The notes beneath the pieces are model-generated. The model had not been told where the DNA came from and did no database searches. It worked only from the letters and a program-made list of their open reading frames with translations. A stretch of DNA of 64,000 nucleotides from Asticcacaulis sp. AC402 (lineage in GTDB: Bacteria > Pseudomonadota > Alphaproteobacteria > Caulobacterales > Caulobacteraceae), in assembly GCF_000495835.1 (NCBI RefSeq), contig NZ_AWGC01000029.1, positions 23,982 to 87,981 of the forward strand, read 5' to 3'. This document shows positions 9,469 through 18,602 of the stretch, piece by piece. A program made the translations under genes and the position numbers. Every line of letters begins with the position of its first letter. Position 1 is the first letter of the stretch.

Positions 9469-9853
9469 CTACGCCAGATCCTGAACCGCTGCTCTCGGGC
9501 GGCCGCCCTTGAAGAACAAATACGCGGAATAATCCTTGAAGCCATGGATCAGGACGATGTTCTGCTCATCCAGCGTGTAATACCAACCCGCGAAAATCTT
9601 GACTCATCGTGGGTTGGCAAGCGCGACTGCGCGCCCGAGCTTTTGCGAGGAGCCATGCGGCGTTTGAGCTGAAAAAAACGAATACCAAGCGTCATTCTTT
9701 ATGAGGCTTGGTATAACACGGATGCCCCCATGTGAAGTCTTCGGTGAGGTCGCAGGCCACGGCGATTACCCGCAGTGTCTCGAACTCGGTTTTCCACGGC
9801 GCTTGCCGGGCCATGTAGGCGTCGACCTTGGGATGGGTGACCGTTGCAACCAT
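9469..9853 (-). pseudogene. YdeI-like (DUF1801) gene split by a small mobile element
   Basis: The N-terminal piece (from ATG 9853, HPKVDAYMARQAPWKTEFE) ends WGHPCYTKPHKE because it runs into a repeat. The C-terminal piece, after the repeat, reads YTLDEQNIVLIHGFKDYSAYLFFKG. Removing 9581-9713 plus one TAA copy joins the two in frame as GHPCYTLDEQNIVLIHGFKDY, the core of the YdeI/DUF1801 family. The restored gene then ends early (GGRPRAAVQDLA), short of the family's usual C-terminus, so decay preceded or followed the insertion. It lies directly downstream of the TIM-barrel isomerase gene. Confidence 0.85.
9581..9713 (+). mobile_element. TACCAA-family MITE, copy 1 (inside ydeI-like gene)
   Basis: 133 bp running TACCAACCC...GGCTTGGTA, flanked by TAA at 9578-9580 and 9714-9716. 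The left end folds on itself (CCAACCCGCGA with TCGTGGGTTGG), and the right end carries ATACCAAGC paired with GCTTGGTA. It is about 27 bp shorter than the full-length copies, mostly by loss of central sequence. It has no coding capacity. See the finding on the family. Confidence 0.88.
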
Positions 9854-9860
9854 GGTCAGG

Positions 9861-10748
9861 TCAGGCCAGACCCGCCGCCAGTGACAGCGTTGCGGCATCC
9901 TTGACGGCGCGGTCGAAGTCATTGTCGATCGGCATGTATTCCAGCCCCAGATAGCCCGTGTATCCAGCGGCGCGGATGGCCTTTAGCAGGTTGACGTGAT
10001 TGACCTCGCCAGTGCCCGGCTGGTGGCGGCCGGGGACATCGCCCAACTGGACATAGCCGACCTGATCAATGCCGGCCTGAAACTTCTCGATCAGATCACC
10101 GTCTTCGAGTTGCATGTGGTAGAAGTCCCAGTTCAGCTTGACCATCGCAGAATTGACGGCGCGGCAGATGGCGACCGCCGGACGTGAGCCGTTGAGCAGG
10201 TGGTTGGGGTGGTTGACCGTGTTGAACGGCTCGACCAGTGCCGTGACGCCTGCGGCCTCGAGCAGCGGCGCGACACGCATCAGGCCGGCCGTATAACCAC
10301 TAACCATGGCTTCGCGCGACATGTTGGCGATATTGCCGTGGCCGACCAGGGTGATGGCCTTACAGCCCAGCGTCTTGCAGTCGGCGATCGCCTGTTTGAT
10401 CATGGTGCCCAGCTCTTCGTGTTTGGCCGGGTCGGAAAAGGCCGGAGCGGCCGGGGCGAACTGCGCCACCTTCAGGCCATACTGGTCGAGCAAGGCCCGC
10501 ACCTTGACGGCATCCAGACCATCGCGATTGACCGGCCAGAACTCGACGGTCGTGAAGCCAGCCTTGGCTGCCAGGGCAAAACGGTCGGCAAAGGGCGTAG
10601 TGCGGTACCAGGTGTCGAGATTGAGGGCATAGGGTTTCAGCGCCGTTTTGGTATCAGGCGCGGCGTCCGCCGGGCTGACGGCGGCGGTCGCAGCTAATCC
10701 GGTCAGGCCGGCGAGGGTAGCGAGGGCGGCTCGGCGTGAAGTGGTCAT
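9861..10748 (-). CDS. Exported TIM-barrel sugar isomerase/epimerase (hydroxypyruvate isomerase-like)
   Basis: 295 residues. The N-terminus TTSRRAALATLAGLTGLAA is a twin-arginine-like signal followed by an AxA site (ADAA). The body is the AP-endonuclease-2/xylose-isomerase-like TIM barrel, with metal and catalytic segments VEPFN, the HMQ segment (NWDFYHMQLEDGD), YVQLGDVPGRHQPGTGE and GLEYMP. The GRHQPGTGE segment is typical of hydroxypyruvate isomerases. The substrate is inferred from family only. Export of such an enzyme suggests periplasmic sugar metabolism. Confidence 0.8.
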   Translation of the reverse strand: MTTSRRAALATLAGLTGLAATAAVSPADAAPDTKTALKPYALNLDTWYRTTPFADRFALAAKAGFTTVEFWPVNRDGLDAVKVRALLDQYGLKVAQFAPAAPAFSDPAKHEELGTMIKQAIADCKTLGCKAITLVGHGNIANMSREAMVSGYTAGLMRVAPLLEAAGVTALVEPFNTVNHPNHLLNGSRPAVAICRAVNSAMVKLNWDFYHMQLEDGDLIEKFQAGIDQVGYVQLGDVPGRHQPGTGEVNHVNLLKAIRAAGYTGYLGLEYMPIDNDFDRAVKDAATLSLAAGLA

Positions 10749-10807
10749 GTGGCGTATCCCTGTATGGCTTATTGTCGGACTATCTACGCCACAAACGGCG
10801 CGTTTGG

Positions 10808-11239
10808 CTACAGTTGCCCGTAACCGCGCGCCATGATCGCTGCAAAAACCGGAATCAGGACGAACAAGGCCAGCTGAATCCGAATCCAGCGCATCACTTT
10901 GGCGACGGCGGCTGCGTCGGGCGGGGCTTTTTGCCAGCCGACGAAGGCCCGAGTCGGCAGGATCGAGCAGATCCCGACCGCCAGGAACGCCACCATCTTG
11001 GCCCAGAAGAACAGGTTGTGCGTGTAGTAGTCCGGGCCCGACCGGCCAAACATAACGCGGCCGACACCAACCATGATTATCATCACGGCCATCAGGCCAT
11101 AGCCGCGATCGATACCGCCAAGGAGCTTGATCTTTTCAGCCGTTATCTCGGCGCGCAACAGCGTGTGCTCGGAAATCAGGGCGCCGAAAACACCAAAAAT
11201 CAGAATATGATGCGCAATAGCCAGAAGAAGATCGATCAC
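10808..11239 (-). CDS. DUF2214 family inner-membrane protein
   Basis: 143 residues with four hydrophobic segments, starting MIDLLLAIAHHILIFGVFGAL. The conserved pieces RVMFGRSGPDYYTHNLFFWAK and the C-terminal IRIQLALFVLIP match the DUF2214 family, whose function is unknown. It follows the SDR gene by 12 bases on the same strand, so the two are probably co-transcribed. Confidence 0.8.
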   Translation of the reverse strand: MIDLLLAIAHHILIFGVFGALISEHTLLRAEITAEKIKLLGGIDRGYGLMAVMIIMVGVGRVMFGRSGPDYYTHNLFFWAKMVAFLAVGICSILPTRAFVGWQKAPPDAAAVAKVMRWIRIQLALFVLIPVFAAIMARGYGQL

Positions 11240-11251
11240 GCCGATGACTCC

Positions 11252-12001
11252 CTAAAGGTCGAACATATCCACGGTTTTCCAGTTCAGATGTTGGCCGGAA
11301 TCGACGCAGATCATCTGGCCAGTGACGCTGGGGGCGTTTAACAGATAAACCGCCGCCGCCGCGACCTCTTCTGGCGAAGTCGGCTTCTGCAGCAGGGTCG
11401 AGCGCGCTTCGCGCGCGAAGTCCTTGTCGCTCTGGTGGATCGACTTCAGGGTCGGCCCGGGACCGATGGCATTGACGCGGATACGCGGCGCCAGCGCCTG
11501 GGCCAGGGTGCGGGTGGCGTGCCACAGACCGGCCTTGGACAGGCCGTAGCTGAAAAAGGGCGGGGAGGGTTTCAACACCCGTTGGTCGATCAGGTTGATG
11601 ATTGAGGCGCCGTCGGGCAGCGGGGCTTGTGCCGCGAAGGCCTGGCTCAGCAGGATGGGCGCCAGGAGGTTGGTATTGGTGTGGGTGGTAAAGCTGTCGA
11701 CCGTCACCGTGGCGGCACGGTCGTCGGAAAAGATCGAGGCATTGTTGATGAGGACATCCAGCGGCCCCAGGGCCTTGACGGTATCGCCGACGAGATTGGC
11801 AACACAGGCGGGTTGGCTGAGGTCGCAGCCGACGGGAACAGCGTGGACGCCCAGGGCTTCCAACTCGGTCACCACGTCCAGAGCGTCGGCGCGCGAACGG
11901 TTATAGTGGACCGCTATATCATAGCCTTGCCCCGCCAGGGCCATGGCAATGGCCCGTCCGATGCGCTTGGCGGCGCCGGTGACCAGAGCGCGCTTAGTCA
12001 A
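11252..12001 (-). CDS. Short-chain dehydrogenase/reductase (pteridine-reductase-like)
   Basis: 249 residues, classical SDR. The cofactor motif is TGAAKRIGRAIA rather than TGxxxGIG, and the basic residue at that place is typical of NADPH-dependent pteridine reductases (FolM/PTR1 type). INNAS, the SYGLSKA active-site tyrosine/lysine and the C-terminal SVTGQMICVDSGQHL are present. The start is TTG 12001, which overlaps the stop of a tiny upstream frame (TTGACTAA) and may be translationally coupled to it. Assignment to pteridine reduction is an inference. Confidence 0.82.
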   Translation of the reverse strand: MTKRALVTGAAKRIGRAIAMALAGQGYDIAVHYNRSRADALDVVTELEALGVHAVPVGCDLSQPACVANLVGDTVKALGPLDVLINNASIFSDDRAATVTVDSFTTHTNTNLLAPILLSQAFAAQAPLPDGASIINLIDQRVLKPSPPFFSYGLSKAGLWHATRTLAQALAPRIRVNAIGPGPTLKSIHQSDKDFAREARSTLLQKPTSPEEVAAAAVYLLNAPSVTGQMICVDSGQHLNWKTVDMFDL

Positions 12002-12074
12002 CGCGACGGAAGTCGATCAGGTTCAGGATGAGGTTCAGGACGAAATAGCCGGCAAAGATGTAGATGGCGATCAT
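11994..12074 (-). CDS. Possible 26-residue membrane mini-protein
   Basis: An ATG at 12074 opens a 26-codon frame beginning MIAIYIFAGYF and ending LIDFRRVD, one hydrophobic helix with a charged tail. Its stop codon overlaps the TTG start of the SDR gene. A GGAG lies about 11 bases upstream, rather far. It may be a leader that couples translation to the SDR, or a real single-pass protein. It may also be chance. Confidence 0.35.
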   Translation of the reverse strand: MIAIYIFAGYFVLNLILNLIDFRRVD

Positions 12075-12207
12075 GGCTGTCAGGACTCCGAATATTCAGC
12101 CCCTGTTAAACGTGTCGGGCGGCGCGGGCAAGAGGGGCCGATAAAAACTTGGAATGTCCTGCATTGTCCACTTGCGAAATAATCGCATGGCGTTCACATC
12201 TAGGGCT

Positions 12208-12681
12208 ATGGAAGATTGGAAGAGAGTTGTAGAGCCGTTTTCGCGACCGCTGTTCTTCGCCTATTCGCGCACGACGCGGGGCAAGACCCTCGGCGTGCGC
12301 GGGCTGGTGCTGGACAAGGACGGCCGGGTGCTGCTGATTGAGCATACCTATCTCGAAGGCTGGTGGCTGCCGGGCGGCGGAGTCGATGCTGGTGAGACGG
12401 CCCACGACGCCGTGGCACGCGAACTGCGTGAGGAGGCGGGGGTCAATCCGCTGGAACTGCCTAAGCTCCAGTCGGTCCATTCCAATGAGCAGTTTTTCCC
12501 TGGCGATCACGTGCTTCTGTTCCGCGTCGACGAATGGGAACCGGTCGACATGAAGCCCCAGGGCGAGATCAAGAATGTCGGTTTCTTCGCGCTTGATAAC
12601 CTGCCGGAAAACATTAACGGCGGCAGTTTGCGGCGGATACAGGAAGCGTTGATGGGCTTTCCGCCCGATCCTTTGTGGTGA
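12208..12681 (+). CDS. Nudix hydrolase
   Basis: About 157 residues. The Nudix box is complete: [23 protein letters not shown] (G-x5-E-x7-REUxEE-x-GU), so it should hydrolyse a nucleoside diphosphate linked to another moiety, with Mg2+. ATG 12208 ([11 protein letters not shown]) is the most natural start; an upstream in-frame ATG at 12187 lacks a ribosome site. Substrate cannot be told. It is convergent with the M23 peptidase gene, with a GC-rich repeat-like stretch (CCCCGCGCGCGGGG) between the stops. Confidence 0.82.
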   Translation: MEDWKRVVEPFSRPLFFAYSRTTRGKTLGVRGLVLDKDGRVLLIEHTYLEGWWLPGGGVDAGETAHDAVARELREEAGVNPLELPKLQSVHSNEQFFPGDHVLLFRVDEWEPVDMKPQGEIKNVGFFALDNLPENINGGSLRRIQEALMGFPPDPLW

Positions 12682-12723
12682 TACCTCCCCGCGCGCGGGG
12701 GGTATACGCGGGGGGCATAAAGG

Positions 12724-14211
12724 TCAGCGCGCCCCTCTGGTCGACGACAGGGCCGGGCGAAGTTGGGCGCGTCCATTGGTGCGCACCGCCGCCGAGTCGT
12801 TCTGAGCCAGGGTGGGGGCCAAAGACGTAGGACGACTGGTCTCGTCTTCGTTCTCGAAGTGATACGCTCCGGTCTGCATGGCCAGGCTGTCGCCTGTGCC
12901 GTCCGTGCGCTTGACGTCGGCCATGGCGACCATTGTATCGATCTCATTTTTGCGGGCGCGGAAGGCGATCATGTCCTGGCCCTGCAGCATGTTCGATTGC
13001 GGAACCTTGGCACTGCGCGGATCGATCGGACGCTTGTCCTTCCACACTTCGAAGTGCAGGTGTGGCCCGGTCGACCGGCCGGTGGTGCCGACATAGCCTA
13101 TGACCTCGCCCTGGCTGACCTTCTGGCCAGCCTTGACGGCAATCGACGACATGTGGGCGTAGCCGGTTTCCCAGCCATTGGCGTGGCGAATGCGGACCCA
13201 GCGGCCGTAACCGCCCCACCACTTGGCATCGACCACGACGCCATCGCCGGCAGCTTCGATCCTGGTGCCCGTCGGCGCGGCGAAGTCAATGCCCGTGTGC
13301 ATCTTCATGAAGCCGACGATCGGGTGGAAACGCATGCCGAATCCCGACGAAGTGCGCGCGCCGGAGACCGGGGTAGCCAGAAGGAAGCCTTTGATATTTT
13401 TGCCGAATTCATCATAATACTCGACGCTCCTCGAACCCTTGGCCTGGAAGGAGTAGAAGCGGTCGATACCGCCCTTGGCCTCGATCTCGGCATAGAGCAG
13501 GTTGCCGGCTTCGACTGTGCGGCCGCTTTCGGTGACCTTGCGATCAAAGATCAGCTTGAAGGTATCGCCCGACTTGATGTCGCGTTGAAAGTCGACCTTA
13601 TGCTTGAACAGCGACACGACCTGCTGGGTCAGGGAGGGCGTCGCCCCCATAGCAGCGGCGGAGGTGAACAAAGACCCGTTGATCTCCCCGATAGCGACGC
13701 GGCGCTCGGCGCGGATGGGTTCTTCCAGAGCTCGAAGGCGCATGACGCCGTCGCCGGATGTGGTCAGGGCCAGTTGCTTGGCCGGGCCGGTGCGCACCGT
13801 TAAACCCAAAAGTTGCGCCGGCTTGGAGGCGTCAAGCGGGCGGGCAATTGCGGCCTCCAGGTTCTGACCGGCCTTGGGCGTGTTGACGTCAAAGGCCTTG
13901 GACAGCAGGTCGACGGCGACCTTGGCCTCTCCCGGCGAGACTCCGGCGCGAACGATGGCGTCGGCCAGGGTTTCGCCGGCGCGGACGGAAATGGCAACGT
14001 CGTCAGGCTGAGCGTAGCCAGGCCGGGCGGCGGCTTCGGCGAAGGCCTGGGTTTCCAGCGCCATGGCGGCAACCGGGTCGAGCGGTTGGGTCAGACCTGT
14101 CACGGGCTGCAAAACATTCCACAGCAAGACGCCAAGAGTCAGCGCCGTGGCCGACGCGAAGATCATCGGTGTTACGCGGACTGGCTGTCGGCGGGGATCG
14201 TGTTGAGCCAT
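12724..14211 (-). CDS. M23 family murein endopeptidase (MepM/OapA-like)
   Basis: 495 residues from ATG 14211 (MAQHDPRRQPVR); the open frame extends to 14526, but that stretch has non-coding composition. One transmembrane segment lies near residues 20-40. A ~200-residue region follows, with the OapA/LysM-like pattern ISVRAGETLADAIVRAGV. The LytM domain then has HTGIDFAAP, GWETGYAHMSS, GTTGRSTGPHLHFEVW, all zinc ligands intact. It probably cleaves peptide cross-links in the periplasm during growth or division. The proline/serine-rich tail is unstructured. Confidence 0.88.
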   Translation of the reverse strand: MAQHDPRRQPVRVTPMIFASATALTLGVLLWNVLQPVTGLTQPLDPVAAMALETQAFAEAAARPGYAQPDDVAISVRAGETLADAIVRAGVSPGEAKVAVDLLSKAFDVNTPKAGQNLEAAIARPLDASKPAQLLGLTVRTGPAKQLALTTSGDGVMRLRALEEPIRAERRVAIGEINGSLFTSAAAMGATPSLTQQVVSLFKHKVDFQRDIKSGDTFKLIFDRKVTESGRTVEAGNLLYAEIEAKGGIDRFYSFQAKGSRSVEYYDEFGKNIKGFLLATPVSGARTSSGFGMRFHPIVGFMKMHTGIDFAAPTGTRIEAAGDGVVVDAKWWGGYGRWVRIRHANGWETGYAHMSSIAVKAGQKVSQGEVIGYVGTTGRSTGPHLHFEVWKDKRPIDPRSAKVPQSNMLQGQDMIAFRARKNEIDTMVAMADVKRTDGTGDSLAMQTGAYHFENEDETSRPTSLAPTLAQNDSAAVRTNGRAQLRPALSSTRGAR

Positions 14212-14698
14212 GCTTGTCGAAAACGTCCTGGTTTTACAGAAGTCGGACGCCGGCAAAGTCGAGGTTTTACACTCGTTCGTTCCCGTCTTTACCGACCCTG
14301 AGGTGTTACCTTGGCCTGAGTCTTGATTTCGCGAAAGGCCCTGCTTACGCCGAAAAAAGGCGATAATGAGGCGATTTTCCTCGCCCCGGGACCGGTTATT
14401 AGCTCGCACTTTTACAAGTGCAAGGTTAAAATGAGCCTTAAAAAAGCTTAACGAAAGATTTACAAAAGGCGCCTTCCGAAGGCGTTTACGCCTAAGCGCC
14501 TCTAAATATGTGAAAAACTTACGCAAAAACTTACTGAACCTAAAATGTCACTGTCAAGACGGGATAACTGTGATTTGCGGCGGAATTGGTGAGACGGAGG
14601 GAAAAAAGAAAAGCAATGTGTCCACAATTTTTAACAAGTTTCAGTGATAATGTCGTTTACCAAACCTCAGTACGTGCAGAAGCCCAAGCCTGTCAGAT
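14212..14698. promoter_or_regulatory. Divergent regulatory region between M23 peptidase and ydbH
   Basis: 487 bases, more AT-rich than its neighbours and with no convincing gene. It holds a small palindrome, GCACTTTTACAAGTGC, at about 14405 and a hairpin GGCGCCTTCCGAAGGCG around 14468-14485. Promoters for both divergent genes must lie here, but I cannot assign -35/-10 boxes with confidence. Confidence 0.4.
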
Positions 14699-17600
14699 AT
14701 GAGCCAGAGTCCGTCCCTGAGCGATGAAGATGCCCTGTGGTTCCCGGTGCACAGCAGCGGCGGCGACAGCTTTTCCCGTCCGGCAACCCCTGACGGTGCT
14801 CCCCGTGATCTCAGCGATCAGAACCCTCAGGAAGATGGTATCGGCGTGCCGCCAACCCGGGGGGAAGGCAATGGGAGGGGCGGTCCCCGGCCGCCGCGCA
14901 AGGGCATCAGGCCGTCGAGTTGGCTGTGGCTGACCCTGTGGGGCGCGGCGGCACTCGGAATCGTCACCTACGCGGCGCGCAAGGAGATCGCCACCGTCGC
15001 CATCGAGAACTGGTTGAAGGGGCAGGGCGTCGAGGGCGCCCACCTGAAGATCAGCGCCCTGGGTTTTGGCCGCGCGTCCGGCCAATTCTATGTCGGCGAC
15101 GCTAAAGAGCCGGAATTTTCCATCGGCCGTTTCGACATCGACTACAGCCTTAAACCCTTCGCTGGCGGCGGTATGCCGCTTGCCCGGGTCAAGGCCATCC
15201 ATCTCAGCCGGCCGCTTCTTCAGTTCAGCGCCAGGGACGGCAAGCTCAACTTCGGCGCGCTCGACAAGCTGGTCCAAAGCGCCCTGACGGCGCCGCCGTC
15301 AGCAGCACCGCCGCCCGAGTCCATCATCATCGACGATGCCACTGTGCGCGTGGTGACCGATTACGGCCTGGTCCGCGGCCATGGCGGTCTTACCCTGACC
15401 CAGGGGCGGGTCACCTATGCCAAGCTGGATTTGCCAGGCGCCGAGCTCTCAGGCCCCATGGGTTCGGGCGAGTTGACGCGCGGGGCGGTGACGGCCAAGA
15501 GCGTTGGCGTGGCCGGTCCCGGTGACCAACTCCACGTCCAGGCCCGTTTCGAGGCCAGAAACTGGGAGATGCGCGCCGCCGATCCGGTCGAAGCCGCGGA
15601 TGTCAGTCGCCGGCCAACCAATCTTCAGGACGTCACACTCGATCTCGACTCGCTGCTGCCCTACCGCAAGTCCACTTCAGTTGCCGAGGCCCTTAGCGGT
15701 CCGACCGAGCATACCGTCGCGGTCAGGGCCTCGGGGGTTCAGACCGCCGACGCCGATTTCGGCGGGCTGGAAGCCAATCTCCATCTCAAGGGCGCTTTGA
15801 AGACAACGGCCAGCGGCACCAATGCGACAGGCACGGCCTTCACCGGTCAGGGGCGGCTGCTGGCGCGCGCCGACAGCCTGATGAGCGGCGAGATCGATAG
15901 CCGTGATCTCCACCTGGAAGGCAAGACCCTGGCGGTCACGGCCGGCCTGTCGATGACCGAGCCAGCCACGATCGAAATCACCGGGCCGGTGACCGGCACG
16001 GCCGCGATGCTGCGCCAGAACGATTTGTTCGCCAGGGATACCCGGTTGAGCCTTAGCGACTTCGCCCTGGCCGTCAACGGTGCTGGCGTCGAGACCGACT
16101 TTGGCGGAACGGCGACGGTCGGCCGCGTTGCGGTTGCCGACATCGCCCTGGACGGAGTGCGGACGTCGCTGAGCGGCACGGGCGGCAGCGATGCCGCTAC
16201 CGGCCGTTGGAATGTGAATATTCAAAGCGACGTCGCCAGCGATAACGCCAGCTATACCGGCCTTAGGGTCATGGCGGCGTCGCGAGTCAAGGCGGCGGCG
16301 GAACTGGCGACTAAACCGCCGGTGCCGGGTGCGCCCAATCCGCCACCGGCTGACGCCGTCGTCATGCTGGATCACGCCCTGACGCGCTTCAGCTTGCGAG
16401 CGCGGGGACTGAGTCTGGCGCTCAACGGCACTGCCGAGGCCGGCGCTCCCGCCGAGTTTGCCCTGCGCGCCCGCACTCCGATTGAGCTGTCCCTGAACGG
16501 CGGCGGCAAGGCGACGATCGTGCCTACGGCGCAGAAGCCGCTGCTGGGTAGTCGCCAGATCGGGGCCCTAGGCCTTTCGCTCAGTGGTCCCGACCTGCCG
16601 ACAGCAACCATGGCCGCCGAGAATGTCGGGCTGACCGACGCCGGTCTGTTTGCCGGTAATTATGCAGTCAAGGCCGATTTCGACTTTTTCCCGGTCTCCG
16701 GCGGCCATTTCGAGGGTGAGGGACACTTCACCACCACCTCCGAAGCCGGTTTCGCCGCAACACTGACCCAGCCGGCCACGATGACCGCCGCCTCGGCGGT
16801 GTTGGGCGACACCTTTACCGATGTTTCGCTGAAGCTAACGCCGAAGGGCATGGCCTTCCTGGCGCTGGACAGCGAGGGCGGCTTCCGCGTCACCGGCGCC
16901 TTTAGCGACCTGACCATGCACGCGCCCAACCTGCAGGCGCGCTTCAGTGGCGGCGAAGGATCTTTGGAGGCCTTCTCTATTGCAGGGGCCGAAGCCGTGG
17001 GCTTGAAGATGGGGCTGGCTGAAGGCGTGTTTACCGACACCCTGACCGGCACCGACCAGCGCTTCAATCCGTTGATTGTGACAGGCAGCCTGACCAATGA
17101 CGCCAGGGCCCTGACCGGCCGTTTCACCGCTTCAATTCAGTCCACGAAACATACCATTGCGGCGGTCAATCTCGACAACGACAATCTCACCGGCCGCGGG
17201 AGCTTAGGTTTCTCGACGGGCAGCCACCTGAACTTCGCGCCGCAAGGGCTGCAGCCGGTCTATCTGAGCCCGCTGGTTGCCGCCATTTTCTCGCGCGATG
17301 TGTCCGGCAAGGCGACTTTCAACGGCGCCATCTCCTGGGACAAGACGACCTCGGGCAGCGGCGGCGTCCTGACCCTGGACGGGCTCGACTATGTCGGCGC
17401 CACGGGCATTTCGCGCGGCCTGACCGGGCGCATCGTCTTCACTTCGCTGGCGCCCATGCTAAGTGAACCGGGCCAAATGATCAGCATCGCGTCGATGGAT
17501 GTCGGCGTGCCCCTGACCGACCTCAAGCTGAGCCTGCAGTTCCAGGGAGAGACCATCGCGCTGGAGAGCGCCGTGGTGCAAAGTCCCGGCGGGCCGCTGA

Positions 17601-18244
17601 TCCTGGAGCCGGCCGTGCTACCGCTGGACGGCAAGTCGGCCATTTCGGGCGCGGTCAAGTTCGACGGCCTCGATTTCGGCAAGATCGTCGCCGCCACCGA
17701 CCTGGCCACCTCCATGACCATGGAGGGCAAGTTGAGCGGGCGTCTGCCGTTCAAGATCGACAACGGTCGCCTCAGTATTGCCGACGGCCTGATGCAGTCG
17801 GACAGCGCAGGCCAGATCTCGATCAGGCGCACCGCGGTGACCGGCATCACGGCCGGAGGTTCGGTTACGGCGGAAGATCCGAATGCGCCCAAGCCGGTTG
17901 CCCCCCAGGCGGATCCGAACTTCAATCCGTTCCAGGACCTGGCCTTCCAGGCAATGGAGTGGATTCACTACGATAAGATCGATGCGCGGCTGAACTCGAT
18001 CCCCGGCGGCAAGCTGAACATCAATTTCCACATCAAGGGCCGCTTCAAGCCACCACAGACGCAGAAGGCCAGGATCAGCCTGTTCGATTATATTTCCGGC
18101 AAGTGGATGCAGAAGCCAATCAAGCTGCCGTCGGACACGCCGGTCGAGCTTTACCTGGAAGTACCGGTGAATCTGGACGAGATCCTGGACGACCTGACGG
18201 CATTCAATGTCCGCACAGCGGCCAAGCCGCAAGCGACGAAATAG
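14699..18244 (+). CDS. ydbH: YdbH family intermembrane phospholipid transport protein (AsmA/TamB-like)
   Basis: 1181 residues. One transmembrane helix near residues 75-95 follows a polar N-terminus, then a very long beta-rich repeat region with a typical AsmA-like start (KISALGFGRASGQFYVGD) and a C-terminal YdbH domain (LYLEVPVNLDEILDDL). With TamB and YhdP, YdbH belongs to the bridge-like proteins that move phospholipids to the outer membrane. The ynbE and ydbL genes follow, the same order as in E. coli, which strengthens the call. The ~70-residue charged N-terminal extension is longer than in E. coli. Confidence 0.88.
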   Translation: MSQSPSLSDEDALWFPVHSSGGDSFSRPATPDGAPRDLSDQNPQEDGIGVPPTRGEGNGRGGPRPPRKGIRPSSWLWLTLWGAAALGIVTYAARKEIATVAIENWLKGQGVEGAHLKISALGFGRASGQFYVGDAKEPEFSIGRFDIDYSLKPFAGGGMPLARVKAIHLSRPLLQFSARDGKLNFGALDKLVQSALTAPPSAAPPPESIIIDDATVRVVTDYGLVRGHGGLTLTQGRVTYAKLDLPGAELSGPMGSGELTRGAVTAKSVGVAGPGDQLHVQARFEARNWEMRAADPVEAADVSRRPTNLQDVTLDLDSLLPYRKSTSVAEALSGPTEHTVAVRASGVQTADADFGGLEANLHLKGALKTTASGTNATGTAFTGQGRLLARADSLMSGEIDSRDLHLEGKTLAVTAGLSMTEPATIEITGPVTGTAAMLRQNDLFARDTRLSLSDFALAVNGAGVETDFGGTATVGRVAVADIALDGVRTSLSGTGGSDAATGRWNVNIQSDVASDNASYTGLRVMAASRVKAAAELATKPPVPGAPNPPPADAVVMLDHALTRFSLRARGLSLALNGTAEAGAPAEFALRARTPIELSLNGGGKATIVPTAQKPLLGSRQIGALGLSLSGPDLPTATMAAENVGLTDAGLFAGNYAVKADFDFFPVSGGHFEGEGHFTTTSEAGFAATLTQPATMTAASAVLGDTFTDVSLKLTPKGMAFLALDSEGGFRVTGAFSDLTMHAPNLQARFSGGEGSLEAFSIAGAEAVGLKMGLAEGVFTDTLTGTDQRFNPLIVTGSLTNDARALTGRFTASIQSTKHTIAAVNLDNDNLTGRGSLGFSTGSHLNFAPQGLQPVYLSPLVAAIFSRDVSGKATFNGAISWDKTTSGSGGVLTLDGLDYVGATGISRGLTGRIVFTSLAPMLSEPGQMISIASMDVGVPLTDLKLSLQFQGETIALESAVVQSPGGPLILEPAVLPLDGKSAISGAVKFDGLDFGKIVAATDLATSMTMEGKLSGRLPFKIDNGRLSIADGLMQSDSAGQISIRRTAVTGITAGGSVTAEDPNAPKPVAPQADPNFNPFQDLAFQAMEWIHYDKIDARLNSIPGGKLNINFHIKGRFKPPQTQKARISLFDYISGKWMQKPIKLPSDTPVELYLEVPVNLDEILDDLTAFNVRTAAKPQATK

Positions 18245-18391
18245 ACAGTGAAGCAACTAAAGGCAAGGCAACTGCGCTGCGCAGGGGTATGCAGGTGAGC
18301 GGAAAATAGGCTTTCCGTTCAGCCACGGTTCAGCCTATATCTCCTATTACTGTTATCAACACGCCGTTGGTGCGGCGATGAGGAGCCATAA

Positions 18392-18577
18392 ATGAAGAAA
18401 GCAAGTGTTGCTATGGCTGTGGCCGGGGCAAGTGCGGTGGCATTGATGGCGTGTACGCCGTCAGTGAATGTCAACGTCAATCTGGCCCCCATCTACGCCA
18501 AACTCGATGTCAATGTGAAGGTTCAGCTCGACGAGGACGTGAAAGCCCTGGTGCAGCAGAACCCGAACCTGTTCTAA
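18392..18577 (+). CDS. ynbE: YnbE family lipoprotein
   Basis: 61 residues, the size of E. coli YnbE. A lipoprotein signal ends in LMAC, followed by TPSVNVNVNLAPIYAKLDVN. The VNVNL beta strand is characteristic. YnbE is an outer-membrane lipoprotein that stacks on the end of YdbH. It lies 147 bases after ydbH and 25 before the ydbL start. A purine-rich GAGGAG sits 7 bases upstream of the ATG. Confidence 0.9.
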   Translation: MKKASVAMAVAGASAVALMACTPSVNVNVNLAPIYAKLDVNVKVQLDEDVKALVQQNPNLF

Positions 18578-18602
18578 CCGCGTGATCTGAGTGAGAAACA
18601 CC

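Noticed and set aside
9581..9713. IS200/IS605-derived element (because of hairpin ends)
   Set aside because: The elements occur with TAA or TTA on both sides in both orientations, which fits a DDE-type duplication better than single-strand transposition.
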